This document shows, in pieces, positions 38,101 to 44,823 of a stretch of 56,221 nucleotides of DNA. Under the pieces are notes generated by a model, which saw only the letters and a list, made by a program, of their open reading frames with translations, was not told the DNA's origin and did not search any database. Made by a program: the position numbers and the translations under genes. Source of the stretch: Prevotella sp. Its GTDB lineage: Bacteria > Bacteroidota > Bacteroidia > Bacteroidales > Bacteroidaceae. Location of the stretch: contig JAILFU010000086.1 of the NCBI GenBank assembly GCA_024697405.1, positions 1 to 56,221 on the forward strand, read 5' to 3'. The first letter of the stretch is position 1; each line of letters starts with the position of its first letter.

Positions 38101-38662
38101 CCACACCGGGGCCGTTGGGGTCGATACCCATGAAGCAACCCTCGGGCTGTGCATTGGAGTTGCTCTCGGAGATGCTGATGCGATAGGTCTTGTCGCCAAC
38201 ACCTTCCACCCACATCAGGGCAGCAGTGCCGTCGTTGTTGTCAACGAAGAGGGCGGGAGTGCCATCACCATAGACGCCAGTGACCTTGCCGTCGAAGGTG
38301 ACGAAAGCCGTCATCCACTGCTCATTCTTGTTGGGCACGTTGTTGCGCAGGTAGAGCTGCTTGTCGTCCAGGGTCTTGCCGCTGGGCATGACGAAGCGCA
38401 CAATCATGGCCTGGTCGATGGAACCGGTGGCCTGTGTGCCCCAGGCATTACCCTCGAAGTAGTACTTCTCGGCACCCTTGTTGTAGAGCACGTAGCAGTC
38501 GCCCACAACGAAGTCGGCAGCTGTCTTGTTGATCAGCTCGACATCATCGAAGTACGTGAAATCCGGCGTCTCCGGAGCTACACGCTCGTTCAGGTTTGCC
38601 GCATTAGCTCCTAGGCCCATGAGCCAGAGAGCGCTCAAAACGAGTAGTTTTGAAAATTTCAT
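35147..38662 (-). CDS. Giant secreted multidomain protein (paralogue 2)
   Basis: The 1171-residue protein starts at 38662, where the signal peptide MKFSKLLVLSALWLMGLGAN begins; the frame is open further upstream but only across AT-rich promoter DNA. Domain order mirrors paralogue 1: N-terminal GNAWGTQA domain, helical linker, carbohydrate-binding-like sandwiches (GWEGTKPNMVGSGSHGPANV; VEGGGTSGSPLDNKNFEVYH), further helical linkers, a final sandwich nearly identical to that of paralogue 1, and the same GRKATS/KGIMIQKV tail resembling a type IX secretion signal. Differences concentrate in the middle (about 270-880), as if binding domains were swapped within fixed ends. It has its own promoter and terminator. 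Confidence 0.7.
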   Translation of the reverse strand: MKFSKLLVLSALWLMGLGANAANLNERVAPETPDFTYFDDVELINKTAADFVVGDCYVLYNKGAEKYYFEGNAWGTQATGSIDQAMIVRFVMPSGKTLDDKQLYLRNNVPNKNEQWMTAFVTFDGKVTGVYGDGTPALFVDNNDGTAALMWVEGVGDKTYRISISESNSNAQPEGCFMGIDPNGPGVEGGEDGTCIMPKLSPDIEGVCLDWEFYPVPEWTSYFKEKDIYDKSEELRKQIEAAESAGINVDAAVAVYNDLNSTIAQMQAAIEALQAAMAGGLSGATPDNPVDATNLIQNPNFDDASNEGWEGTKPNMVGSGSHGPANVAEVYNNTFDTYQKLAALPAGVYALRANTAFRGSWEDLENGTPAAAKLYIIAGGEEQSVPFNNIWSCYNTVSMAGATEFGTSAAENGHGGYYSPNDPSAFRLYEEAGYYKTTLFFDMPEGDLQFGVKNPAKCTDGCDNWSIFDTFSLMYYGNEPGSYQKWVELSLPEIPEDAFYTEAYMDAFKAAATEMAATNREEALAAIEGLKPYVEALQENIKLWAQWKELLAEVLGYVIDEKYAWTDAAGELSDYLDLDAVDIEDARALTNEELVAEMDKLKDLIEQMKKQQLEGWQPGQNVTYLLTNPGYQEGGKGWTVEGGGTSGSPLDNKNFEVYHVDNFNVWQEVNAALPGVYEIKVQGFTRADDFGIATGDVESCPDAPIFLYMNSATTRFPNLWSCPMPEGTYGGDDRLESWYLATDAAGNEYPNSMGSASQAFDLGLYWMSTYGVVREGETMRIGVKGTGCGSHWWTLWDNFQIIYQGTQADVVKPALEAALLQIDATKPMGKSIKASVDQLIAEANAAMDTNDGDAMFKALNDVYDLIDAIRESVALFEKLQAASESLIEVANQSTSAMKSEALTLAEQIQNGIYDCAYENEEVDGLMKQIASMKTKLRLPDDVNTASDEAPVDVTAIIDTPSFEKDGTNSIDGWTATGHKFGEQDQLSALALESWESVFHIYQDIVGLPDGIYTLKVNGWQRTANPTYLYAESGDQTFSKELIKQADGLPEGMTAPNTLIDARNMFDEETFMNELIVKVANEQLRIGIRKDKSSGSDWIVIDDFQLWYYGANSALTPDPDHATVIESVAEGTTVKVEYFTLDGRKATSMQKGIMIQKVTFENGTVMVKKIRK

Positions 38663-38723
38663 AAGCGATAAATTTAAAAAGTTAGTAAATAGAAAAAGTT
38701 TTGTTGTATAGTATTCTAGCTTG

Positions 38724-38731
38724 CAAAGGTA
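38724..38731 (-). promoter_or_regulatory. -7 box of giant protein gene 2
   Basis: Minus-strand TACCTTTG lies 61 bp before the start at 38662 and fits TAnnTTTG. The further upstream 130 bp, to the composite element, contains only A/T-rich sequence and an alternating purine-pyrimidine tract (38824-38855). Confidence 0.6.
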
Positions 38732-38863
38732 ATGAAAAAAAATGTAACTACAAATAAATTTTACTTTTTTTTTCTTTTTTATCATTTGCAGGTGTCTGCT
38801 TCATCATTTCGGCCATTACAGGTCTCGCGCACGTGTATGCACGATAAACACGCGCAAGGAAAT

Positions 38864-39300
38864 GGCGCTACAAGAGCTACAATGCTGCTCAACAGTTTGC
38901 AGGTCAGCGAATTGTCGGTAGCTACAAGGCTCCGTTCGGAGCTACTTGGGTAGCTATAGGTGGGGATGGCGCATTCACTACTTCCGATATTTCCAAACGG
39001 CGTTCGCGTTTTCCCAAACGGCGTTCGTATTTTCGCAAACGGCGTTCGTATTTTTCCAAACGGCGTTCGCGTTTTTCCAAACGGCGTTCGTATTTTTTCA
39101 AACGGCGTTCGCGTTTTTCCAAACGGCGTTCGTATTCTCCCAAACGGCGGCGCCTTTTGGTCACATTCTCTAGAGAATTCGGGCAAAAACGGCAAATAGT
39201 AAGAGTGTAGCTACTAGAGTAGCTCCAAACGGAGCCTTGTAGCTACAGATAACGTGCTGAATGATAGGATATTGGGCGGTAAAGTAGCGCTTGTAGCGCC
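38864..39300 (-). mobile_element. Composite structured element, copy 2 (unknown family)
   Basis: Read on the plus strand: 17-mer GGCGCTACAAGAGCTAC (38864-38880); 37 bp unconserved (38881-38917); 40-bp hairpin unit starting GTAGCTACAAGGCTCCG (38918-38957); 21-bp array (38995-39150); the palindrome core ATTCTCTAGAGAATTC (39165-39180); the mirror-image 40-bp unit (39207-39246, 35 of 40 bases matching the first); 37 bp unconserved (39247-39283); mirror-image 17-mer (39284-39300, 16 of 17 matching). A T7 tract follows. The core is inverted relative to copy 1, so the whole element is on the minus strand here. It lies between the sigma factor gene and giant paralogue 2. No protein is encoded. Confidence 0.78.
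38995..39150. repeat. 21-bp phased tandem array
   Basis: Seven consecutive units start at 38995, 39016, 39037, 39058, 39079, 39100 and 39121, with a partial eighth at 39142; the period is exactly 21 bp throughout. Each unit is AAACGGCGTTC, then GT or CG, then a T-rich tract (mostly TATTTT or CGTTTT) and C's. Because 21 bp is two DNA turns, the T tracts face the same side of the helix. Copy 1 of the element has the complementary array with five clear units at the same period. Confidence 0.93.
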
Positions 39301-39336
39301 TTTTTTTGCCAGGTCTATCGCGTGCGCGTGTGCGCG

Positions 39337-39840
39337 TTACGACGAACGGCGCAGCAGACGGCGCACCTCGCGACGGGCCTGGCCGAGCCGGTACTCCACT
39401 GCCTTGTAGTCCTGCTGCAGATGGCGGGAAATCTCCGCCACTTTCATCCCGCCGTAAAGGTGGAGACGATAGATCTCTGCTGTGGACTGCGGCAGTCGGC
39501 TGAGCCGTCGCTCTATGCAGGCCAGCGTGTCGTGGGCATAGACGGCAGGCTCTATGTTGTAGGTCTTCAGGTTGTCGGCCTGCATGCGCTGTGCATATAG
39601 GCGCTGATAGAACAGGCGGCGGTAGTGGTCGGCTATGAGGTGGTTCGTCATCGTATAGACCAGGCTGCGGAGTGTGTCGGGCGTGATGACACGGTGCTCG
39701 TCGGAGAGCAGGCGCAGGAATATTTCCTGCACCAGGTCTTCGGCCAGACAAACATCGCCGCCGAGACGGCTGCCCGCAAATGCGAGCAGCTCGTCGCGAC
39801 AGTCGCTGTAAAATCGTTCTGTCAGCTCTCGGTTAGTCAC
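39337..39840 (-). CDS. ECF-type RNA polymerase sigma factor
   Basis: The 167-residue protein has sigma region 2 (about 8-78, with AEDLVQEIFLRLL at 33-45) and region 4 (about 108-160, with a helix-turn-helix around GMKVAEISRHLQQDYKAVEYRL), the two-domain layout of extracytoplasmic-function sigma factors. The start is a GTG at 39840; no usable ATG precedes the region 2 core. It lies 21 bp after the GH43 stop and is probably co-transcribed with it. No FecR-type anti-sigma gene is adjacent, unlike many Bacteroidota glycan loci. It may control the surface-protein genes downstream. Confidence 0.88.
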   Translation of the reverse strand: MTNRELTERFYSDCRDELLAFAGSRLGGDVCLAEDLVQEIFLRLLSDEHRVITPDTLRSLVYTMTNHLIADHYRRLFYQRLYAQRMQADNLKTYNIEPAVYAHDTLACIERRLSRLPQSTAEIYRLHLYGGMKVAEISRHLQQDYKAVEYRLGQARREVRRLLRRSS

Positions 39841-39861
39841 TAGTGCGTAACTTGATGATTC

Positions 39862-40893
39862 TTATTCGTTTACCACAGGCTCGATGGTGCCGTCTTCGCG
39901 GTAGAACAGCCGCTGCACCTTCAGCGAGCGCAGGTGGGTGATGTCGTTCGAGGGCACGCAGTCGTGGTAGAAGAGATACCACTGTCCCTTGAACTCCACA
40001 ATGCAGTGGTGGGTGGTCCAGCCCACGACAGGCTCCAGGATGACACCTTGATAGGTGAACGGGCCGTAGGGGTTGTCGCCGATGGCATAGCAGAGGAAGT
40101 GGCTGTCGCCAGTGGAGTAGCTGAAGTAGTATTTCCCGTTGTATTTGTGCATCCACGAAGCTTCGAAGAAGCGGTGCGGGTCGTCGGCACGCAGGGGCTG
40201 ACCGTCCTTGTCGATGATGACCACGGGGCGCGGAGCCTCGGTGAACTGCAGCACGTCGTCGCTCATGCGGGCCACAAAGCTGCTCAGGGCGGGAGCGTCG
40301 GCGGGTGCCCACAGCTCCGTCTTCTTGTCGGAGGCATGGCCGATGTCGACATAGCCGGCGGGAGCAGGTGCGGTGTCGGGCTGCCTGAGCGGCTTCACGC
40401 TCAGGGGCACATGCCACTGCAGTTGTCCGCCCCACAGTCCGCCGTAGTAGCAGTAGATGGCGCCGTCGTCGTCCTTGAACACGCAGGGGTCGATGCTGTA
40501 GGCGCCGCGGATGGGGTGCTCCTGCGGGATGAACGGTCCTTCGGGACGGTCGGCGATGGCCACGCCGAGGTGGAACTCGCCGTTGTAGTCCTTGGCCGAG
40601 AAGACGAGATAGTACTTGCCGTCCTTCTCGACGACGTCGCTGTCCCATAGCTGCTTCTCCACCCAGGGCACCTGGTCCTGGTCGAGGATGACGCCGTGGT
40701 CGGTGGCGGGGTCGGTCTCCACATTGTCGAAGGAGAGGACATGGTAGTCGCGCATCTGGAAGTGTCCGCCGTCGTCGTCGAACACATTGTCGCATTCGCG
40801 GTCGTGCGACGGATAGATGTACAGGCGTCCGTTAAATACGTGGGCCGCAGGGTCGGCCATGTAGTCTTGGGGGAAGAGATACCTTGCTTTCAT
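39862..40893 (-). CDS. GH43 family glycoside hydrolase (arabinosidase/xylosidase type)
   Basis: The 343-residue protein is a five-bladed beta-propeller of the GH43 type. The three acidic catalytic residues are visible: D14 in MADPAAHVF (base), D135 in SIDPCVF (pKa modulator) and E244 in FFEASWMHKYNGKYY (acid). A conserved H295-H296 pair near the C-terminus is also typical. There is no signal peptide, so it is cytoplasmic and probably cleaves arabino- or xylo-oligosaccharides imported by the adjacent GPH symporter (187 bp upstream). Substrate is inferred from family and context. Confidence 0.9.
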   Translation of the reverse strand: MKARYLFPQDYMADPAAHVFNGRLYIYPSHDRECDNVFDDDGGHFQMRDYHVLSFDNVETDPATDHGVILDQDQVPWVEKQLWDSDVVEKDGKYYLVFSAKDYNGEFHLGVAIADRPEGPFIPQEHPIRGAYSIDPCVFKDDDGAIYCYYGGLWGGQLQWHVPLSVKPLRQPDTAPAPAGYVDIGHASDKKTELWAPADAPALSSFVARMSDDVLQFTEAPRPVVIIDKDGQPLRADDPHRFFEASWMHKYNGKYYFSYSTGDSHFLCYAIGDNPYGPFTYQGVILEPVVGWTTHHCIVEFKGQWYLFYHDCVPSNDITHLRSLKVQRLFYREDGTIEPVVNE

Positions 40894-40943
40894 TGTTGTA
40901 AGTTATTTGACTCTGTTTAAATATATAACGCTGTTTTTTTATT

Positions 40944-41054
40944 TGACACTGATTTTACTGATTGGACTGATTTAACTGATCTTTTCTTTTCTGATCTGAT
41001 TCCTATGGCGAGGCCAAATTAGCAAAATCAGTCCAATCAGTCCAATCAGTGTCA
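40944..41054. repeat. Inverted word-array repeat (type B) between symporter and GH43
   Basis: The left arm (40944-40973, TGACACTGATTTTACTGATT...) and right arm (41024-41054, ...CCAATCAGTGTCA) are inverted arrays of the word ACTGATT/AATCAGT, each present three or four times. The outermost bases TGACACTGATT and AATCAGTGTCA pair perfectly. It has the same layout as 44712-44806, 51478-51606 and 52891-52976 but uses different words. Confidence 0.75.
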
Positions 41055-41080
41055 AAAAAGACATCAGTGGCTCCGCCCAA

Positions 41081-42490
41081 TCACTCATTGGCCGAGCGGG
41101 CCTCGATTTCCCTGTTGATCTGGTCGAGTCTCTCGTCTGTCAGAGGATACTTGTAGATGAGGTAGCCTACGACAATCAGAAGCAGGGCGGGAATGATGCA
41201 AGTGAACACCAGGATGGCATTCTGTGCGATGTCCGAATAGTTAGCCAGCTTGGTGTAATAGGCATTGACCGGAGCGCTGATAAACGATGCCAGGAACACC
41301 ACCACGAAGATGCTCAGCACCAGCTGGAGGCACTTGTTGGCCTTGAACTCCTGCCACATTTCACCGAAGGAGACGGGCTTCTCGGGGGTCGTGGTGATAT
41401 TCTCCTTGCTGCCCATGAAGCAAAGCATCAGCAGCACAAAACCGACGAGAGCAAACACGCAAGTGACAATAAACCAGGCACTTGGTGCGGTGGGCAGGGC
41501 CGACTCTTCGCTGGCAAAGTTGAAGCCTATCCAGCCCATTACCAGAGGCGTAATCCAGCCGGCAATGGAGAAACCAGCCTTGAAGGCCACGCCGGCCAGC
41601 GCGTTCACTGTAGCAGCGGGCCTGTTCCCGGTGCGATACTCTGCCTCGGTGATGACTTCAGGAACCAACGCCCACATCAGAGAACCTACGAGCAGTCCGA
41701 CGCCCGTCATGACCTTTGCAATCTGGACTAGGGTGTTGAGACTTGCCACATCGAAGAATTTTCCGATGCAGAACAATATGGCAAAGCCAATCAGGCCGAT
41801 GGAGAGCAGCGTGTAGTAAAGCCCTTTCTTACCCAGCCATTTCTTCAGCATGGGCAGAGAAGGCAGGATGACGAAAGCCGGAATGGTGCCAATGGCCATG
41901 AAGGTAGCCTGATTCCAGTCGATGGCTGTATGGACACACATGGCGAGTCCGATGGGGAAGCCAGCCTGGACGACAATCTGACCGATGTTGGCACATACCA
42001 TTCGTGTAGAGGTGAGGATAAGTACTTCGTCGTTGTCACGAGTCATACTGGCCATGATGGAACCGTAGGGAATGTTGACAACGGAATAAATCATGCTCAG
42101 CAAGGTGTAGCTGACGGTGGCATAGATAATCTTCGCTGTCATGCTCCATTCAGCTGCCTGAGGAAGCATCAGCAGGCAGGCTGCAACGGTCAGGGGAATG
42201 CCGCCGTAGAGAAGGTAGGTGCGATATTTTCCTAACTTGGGATTGCGGTTGTCGATATAGCGCCCGACTACAGGACTCCAGAAGCAGTCAATAAGTCGGA
42301 CCGTGAGAATCAGTCCGCTGACAAATGCAGGATTTAATTTCAATACCGTTGTCAGGTAAATCATTAAGTAACATGCCACAGTCTGGAAAATCAGGTTCTG
42401 GGCAAGGTCGCCCGAGCCGAAGCCGATGCGCTGGAGCCACGTTAGTTTGTAGAAGCCTTTAGCTTCTGTGGTAGCAACATTTTGAGTCAT
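41081..42490 (-). CDS. GPH-type sugar:cation symporter (MFS_2)
   Basis: The 469-residue protein has about 12 hydrophobic membrane segments and belongs to the glycoside-pentoside-hexuronide:cation symporter group. Visible landmarks are the early GFGSGDLAQNLIFQT segment, the DCFWSPVVGRYIDN loop between the second and third helices (with the conserved acidic residues), and FKAGFSIAGWITPLVMG in the second half. It would take up oligosaccharides or glycosides across the inner membrane. The cytoplasmic GH43 gene directly downstream suggests arabino- or xylo-oligosaccharides. A TACCTTTG box precedes it. Confidence 0.9.
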   Translation of the reverse strand: MTQNVATTEAKGFYKLTWLQRIGFGSGDLAQNLIFQTVACYLMIYLTTVLKLNPAFVSGLILTVRLIDCFWSPVVGRYIDNRNPKLGKYRTYLLYGGIPLTVAACLLMLPQAAEWSMTAKIIYATVSYTLLSMIYSVVNIPYGSIMASMTRDNDEVLILTSTRMVCANIGQIVVQAGFPIGLAMCVHTAIDWNQATFMAIGTIPAFVILPSLPMLKKWLGKKGLYYTLLSIGLIGFAILFCIGKFFDVASLNTLVQIAKVMTGVGLLVGSLMWALVPEVITEAEYRTGNRPAATVNALAGVAFKAGFSIAGWITPLVMGWIGFNFASEESALPTAPSAWFIVTCVFALVGFVLLMLCFMGSKENITTTPEKPVSFGEMWQEFKANKCLQLVLSIFVVVFLASFISAPVNAYYTKLANYSDIAQNAILVFTCIIPALLLIVVGYLIYKYPLTDERLDQINREIEARSANE

Positions 42491-42522
42491 TCTGTTTGTT
42501 TTTTGTTAATAATAATTTTGTG

Positions 42523-42530
42523 CAAAGGTA
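42523..42530 (-). promoter_or_regulatory. -7 box of the symporter gene
   Basis: Minus-strand TACCTTTG lies 32 bp before the start at 42490. It is one half of a divergent promoter region shared with the esterase gene. Confidence 0.6.
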
Positions 42531-42637
42531 GCACTTTTTTCAGGAAAAGCGTGCGTTTGCTTGTAACAGAATCATTATTATTTGTTTCATTCTGCGAATA
42601 AGAAAGAAAAAAACATGGTTTCATCGAAGATTTTGCG

Positions 42638-42645
42638 TACTTTTG
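42638..42645 (+). promoter_or_regulatory. -7 box of the esterase gene
   Basis: TACTTTTG lies 25 bp before the ATG at 42671 and fits TAnnTTTG. A clear -33 TTG is not seen. Confidence 0.6.
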
Positions 42646-42670
42646 CACTATCATTTGTATATCAACAACT

Positions 42671-44713
42671 ATGAAACAGAAACTCTTTATGACGATGGCC
42701 ATGCTGATGTGCATGGTGCTGGCTCAAGCCAAGGTGAGAATGCCCCAGCTGTTCCAGGATGGCATGGTGCTGCAACGCGGTGTGGATATTCCCGTCTGGG
42801 GATGGGCGGACAAGGGAGAGGAGGTCGCAGTCAGCCTGCTTGACGCCAAGGGAAAGGTGCTCAGCACCGCCGCCGCCACCGCCGACGACGAAGGCCGCTG
42901 GCGTGTCACCCTGCCCAAGAACAAGAAGATGAAGGCTGGGGGAGGATACACCATGAGTGTGGAGTGTGGAGTGAAGAGTGCAGTGTTTGCTACCGCGATG
43001 GGTTCTGATACAGTAGCCAACGCTCAACTCATCAAGGACGTCTCTCTTGGCGACGTATGGCTTCTCAGCGGCCAGTCGAACATCGACGTCACCATAGAGC
43101 GCGTCTACCCCTGGTATGTGAAGGAGATAGACGCCTTCGACAACCCGCAGGTGAGGCTGTTCCGCGTGCAGAACGAGACTAGCACGCACGGCGTGAAGGA
43201 CGACATACGCCCCACGCAGATCAACTGGAAACCGCTGAACAAGCAGAACGCCTGGCTCTTCTCGGCCGTGGGCTCGTTTCTGGGGCAGCGCATGCAGCAG
43301 CAGACGGGCGTGCCACAGGGCATCATCGTCAACAGCTGGGGCGGCACACCCATCGAGGCCTGGATATCGTCGGACTCCCTGATGACCGACTATCCCATGC
43401 TGATAAAGCGGGTGGCGTTCTTCCAGAACGACAACTACGTGAGGGCACAGTCGCAGGCCAATGGCGAGGCTGGCAGACAGTGGAATGAGCTGCTCGACAA
43501 GGAAGACCAAGTGCGGGCTTATCCTCTTCCCGCTTATGAGGATGCCGACTGGAAAACCATCGACCAGAACAGCTGGAGCTGGCGCGGAACAGGCTCCGTA
43601 TGGCTCCGCCAGCATATCCAGATAGACAAGGAGCACGCAGGAAAGCCTGCCAGGCTGTTGCTGGGAACGCTCTACGACCAGGATGTCACCTACCTCAACG
43701 GCAAAAGGATAGGAAGCACGGGCTATCAGTATCCGCCGCGCCGCTATGACATCTCCGAGGGCCTGCTTCAGGAAGGCGACAACGTGATAGCCATCCGTTT
43801 CATCAACAAGAACGGCGCCGTGCATTTCATCCCGGAGAAGCCCTACATGCTCTGTTTCGGCAACGACCGCTTCTCGCAGAACCCCATGCCGAAAGATGTC
43901 ATTCCCCTCGGTACGTCGTGGAAATTCCATGTGGGAGCCGAGATGCCCCCCTGTCCTGGCGGCGATGTGTCGCTGCAGAACCTGCCCACCACGCTCTATA
44001 ATGCCGTGCTCTATCCCCTGGCTCCCTACGCCATCAGCGGTGTCGTGTGGTATCAGGGAGAGTCGAACACGGGCAATCCTGCCCCTTACGCCGACTACCT
44101 GAAGAAGCTGATGGGCTGCTGGCGCAGCCTGTGGCATAACCCGCAGATGCCGTTTGTCATCGTGCAGCTGGCCAACTACGACGGGCGTCAGCAGACGGGA
44201 TTCCCGCGCCCCATCACGCCTCAGAACGAACCTGTCAACAGCGGGTGGGCACAGCTCCGCGAGGCACAGCGGACGGTGGCCGAGGCCGACCCCTGCGCCG
44301 AGAGCGTGGTGAATATCGACCTGGGCGAGACGGTAGACATCCATCCCCTGCGCAAGAAGGAAGTGGCCGAGCGCGTCGGCCTTTGTTTCGACAAGCTGGT
44401 GTTTGGGAAGAGGGAAAACCTCTTCCCACGGGCTGTCGCGCATGAGGTGAAGGAGGGGAAGGTCATTCTTACCCTCGACCAGCCCCTGCGCCCAGGCCCG
44501 CTGAAATACTTCGAGCTGGCCGGCAGCGACGGCCGCTTCCACAACGCCGAAGCCACCGCCGAGGGCACCACCATCACCGTGTCCGTGCCCGTCGGTTTCC
44601 CCGACGAGACCCCCGCCGCCCTCCGCTACGCCTGGAAGGACAACCCCCTCGGCGTGGATGCCTACAGCCTCGAGGGGCTGCCGCTTTCCCCCTTCGAGCG
44701 GAAACTGCGTTGA
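42671..44713 (+). CDS. Sialate O-acetylesterase-like SGNH esterase
   Basis: The 680-residue secreted protein (signal peptide about 1-20) removes acetyl groups from sugars; family members act on sialic acid or on acetylated plant glycans. Motifs: GQSN (134-137) with the probable nucleophile S136, VVWYQGESNTG near 457, and DIHP with H558 completing the triad. A central inserted beta domain (about 280-400) resembles the sugar-binding jelly roll of glycosidases. Residues about 95-119 between GGYTMS and KDVSLGDVW are encoded by a type B repeat and look like an insertion. The divergent GH43/symporter genes suggest hemicellulose or pectin deacetylation rather than sialic acid use. Confidence 0.87.
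   Translation: MKQKLFMTMAMLMCMVLAQAKVRMPQLFQDGMVLQRGVDIPVWGWADKGEEVAVSLLDAKGKVLSTAAATADDEGRWRVTLPKNKKMKAGGGYTMSVECGVKSAVFATAMGSDTVANAQLIKDVSLGDVWLLSGQSNIDVTIERVYPWYVKEIDAFDNPQVRLFRVQNETSTHGVKDDIRPTQINWKPLNKQNAWLFSAVGSFLGQRMQQQTGVPQGIIVNSWGGTPIEAWISSDSLMTDYPMLIKRVAFFQNDNYVRAQSQANGEAGRQWNELLDKEDQVRAYPLPAYEDADWKTIDQNSWSWRGTGSVWLRQHIQIDKEHAGKPARLLLGTLYDQDVTYLNGKRIGSTGYQYPPRRYDISEGLLQEGDNVIAIRFINKNGAVHFIPEKPYMLCFGNDRFSQNPMPKDVIPLGTSWKFHVGAEMPPCPGGDVSLQNLPTTLYNAVLYPLAPYAISGVVWYQGESNTGNPAPYADYLKKLMGCWRSLWHNPQMPFVIVQLANYDGRQQTGFPRPITPQNEPVNSGWAQLREAQRTVAEADPCAESVVNIDLGETVDIHPLRKKEVAERVGLCFDKLVFGKRENLFPRAVAHEVKEGKVILTLDQPLRPGPLKYFELAGSDGRFHNAEATAEGTTITVSVPVGFPDETPAALRYAWKDNPLGVDAYSLEGLPLSPFERKLR
42952..43029. 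repeat. Type B repeat inside the esterase gene
   Basis: It begins ATGAGTGTGGAGTGTGGAGT and ends ACTCAT, so the ends are inverted (ATGAGT/ACTCAT). A 7-bp word array (GTGTGGA) leads into TTTGCTACCGC, the same centre as in the intergenic copy at 52891-52976. It stays in frame with the surrounding gene. Confidence 0.65.
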
Positions 44714-44806
44714 GCTGGGAGTTTGGAGTTAGGAGCCAGGAGCGGGAGTTAAAAAGCGTTAATGAGAAAGAATTACTCCTAACTCCTAACTCCTAACTCC
44801 TAACTC
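44712..44806. repeat. Inverted word-array repeat (type B) after the esterase gene
   Basis: The left part (44712-44750) holds GGAGTT/GGAG words; the right part (44771-44806) is four and a half exact copies of the 7-bp word CTCCTAA. GAGTTAGGAG and CTCCTAACTC are inverse complements. It starts at the esterase stop and ends 5 bp before the next promoter box. Confidence 0.8.
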
Positions 44807-44811
44807 TTTTG

Positions 44812-44819
44812 TACCTTTG
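44812..44819 (+). promoter_or_regulatory. -7 box of the U32-SufE-RuvB-CoaD-YbeY-S41 run
   Basis: TACCTTTG lies only 4 bp before the ATG at 44824 and 16 bp before a second in-frame ATG (44836). Transcription would start at or within the first codons, so the message may be leaderless or use the second ATG. The -33 region lies inside the CTCCTAA word array. Confidence 0.6.
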
Positions 44820-44823
44820 CACC

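Noticed and set aside
38663..38785. Upstream extension of giant paralogue 2
   Set aside because: It would put 41 residues before a clear signal peptide and crosses the -7 box at 38724-38731.
38995..39150. CRISPR array
   Set aside because: The units are contiguous 21-bp repeats with no unique spacers between them and no cas genes are nearby.
38922..39199. Small open frames with repeated FPNGVRVF, RTPFGKI or KRERRLEKYE peptides
   Set aside because: They are the translations of the exact 21-bp non-coding array, which stays open in several frames on both strands because the period is a multiple of three. No promoter or start context supports them.
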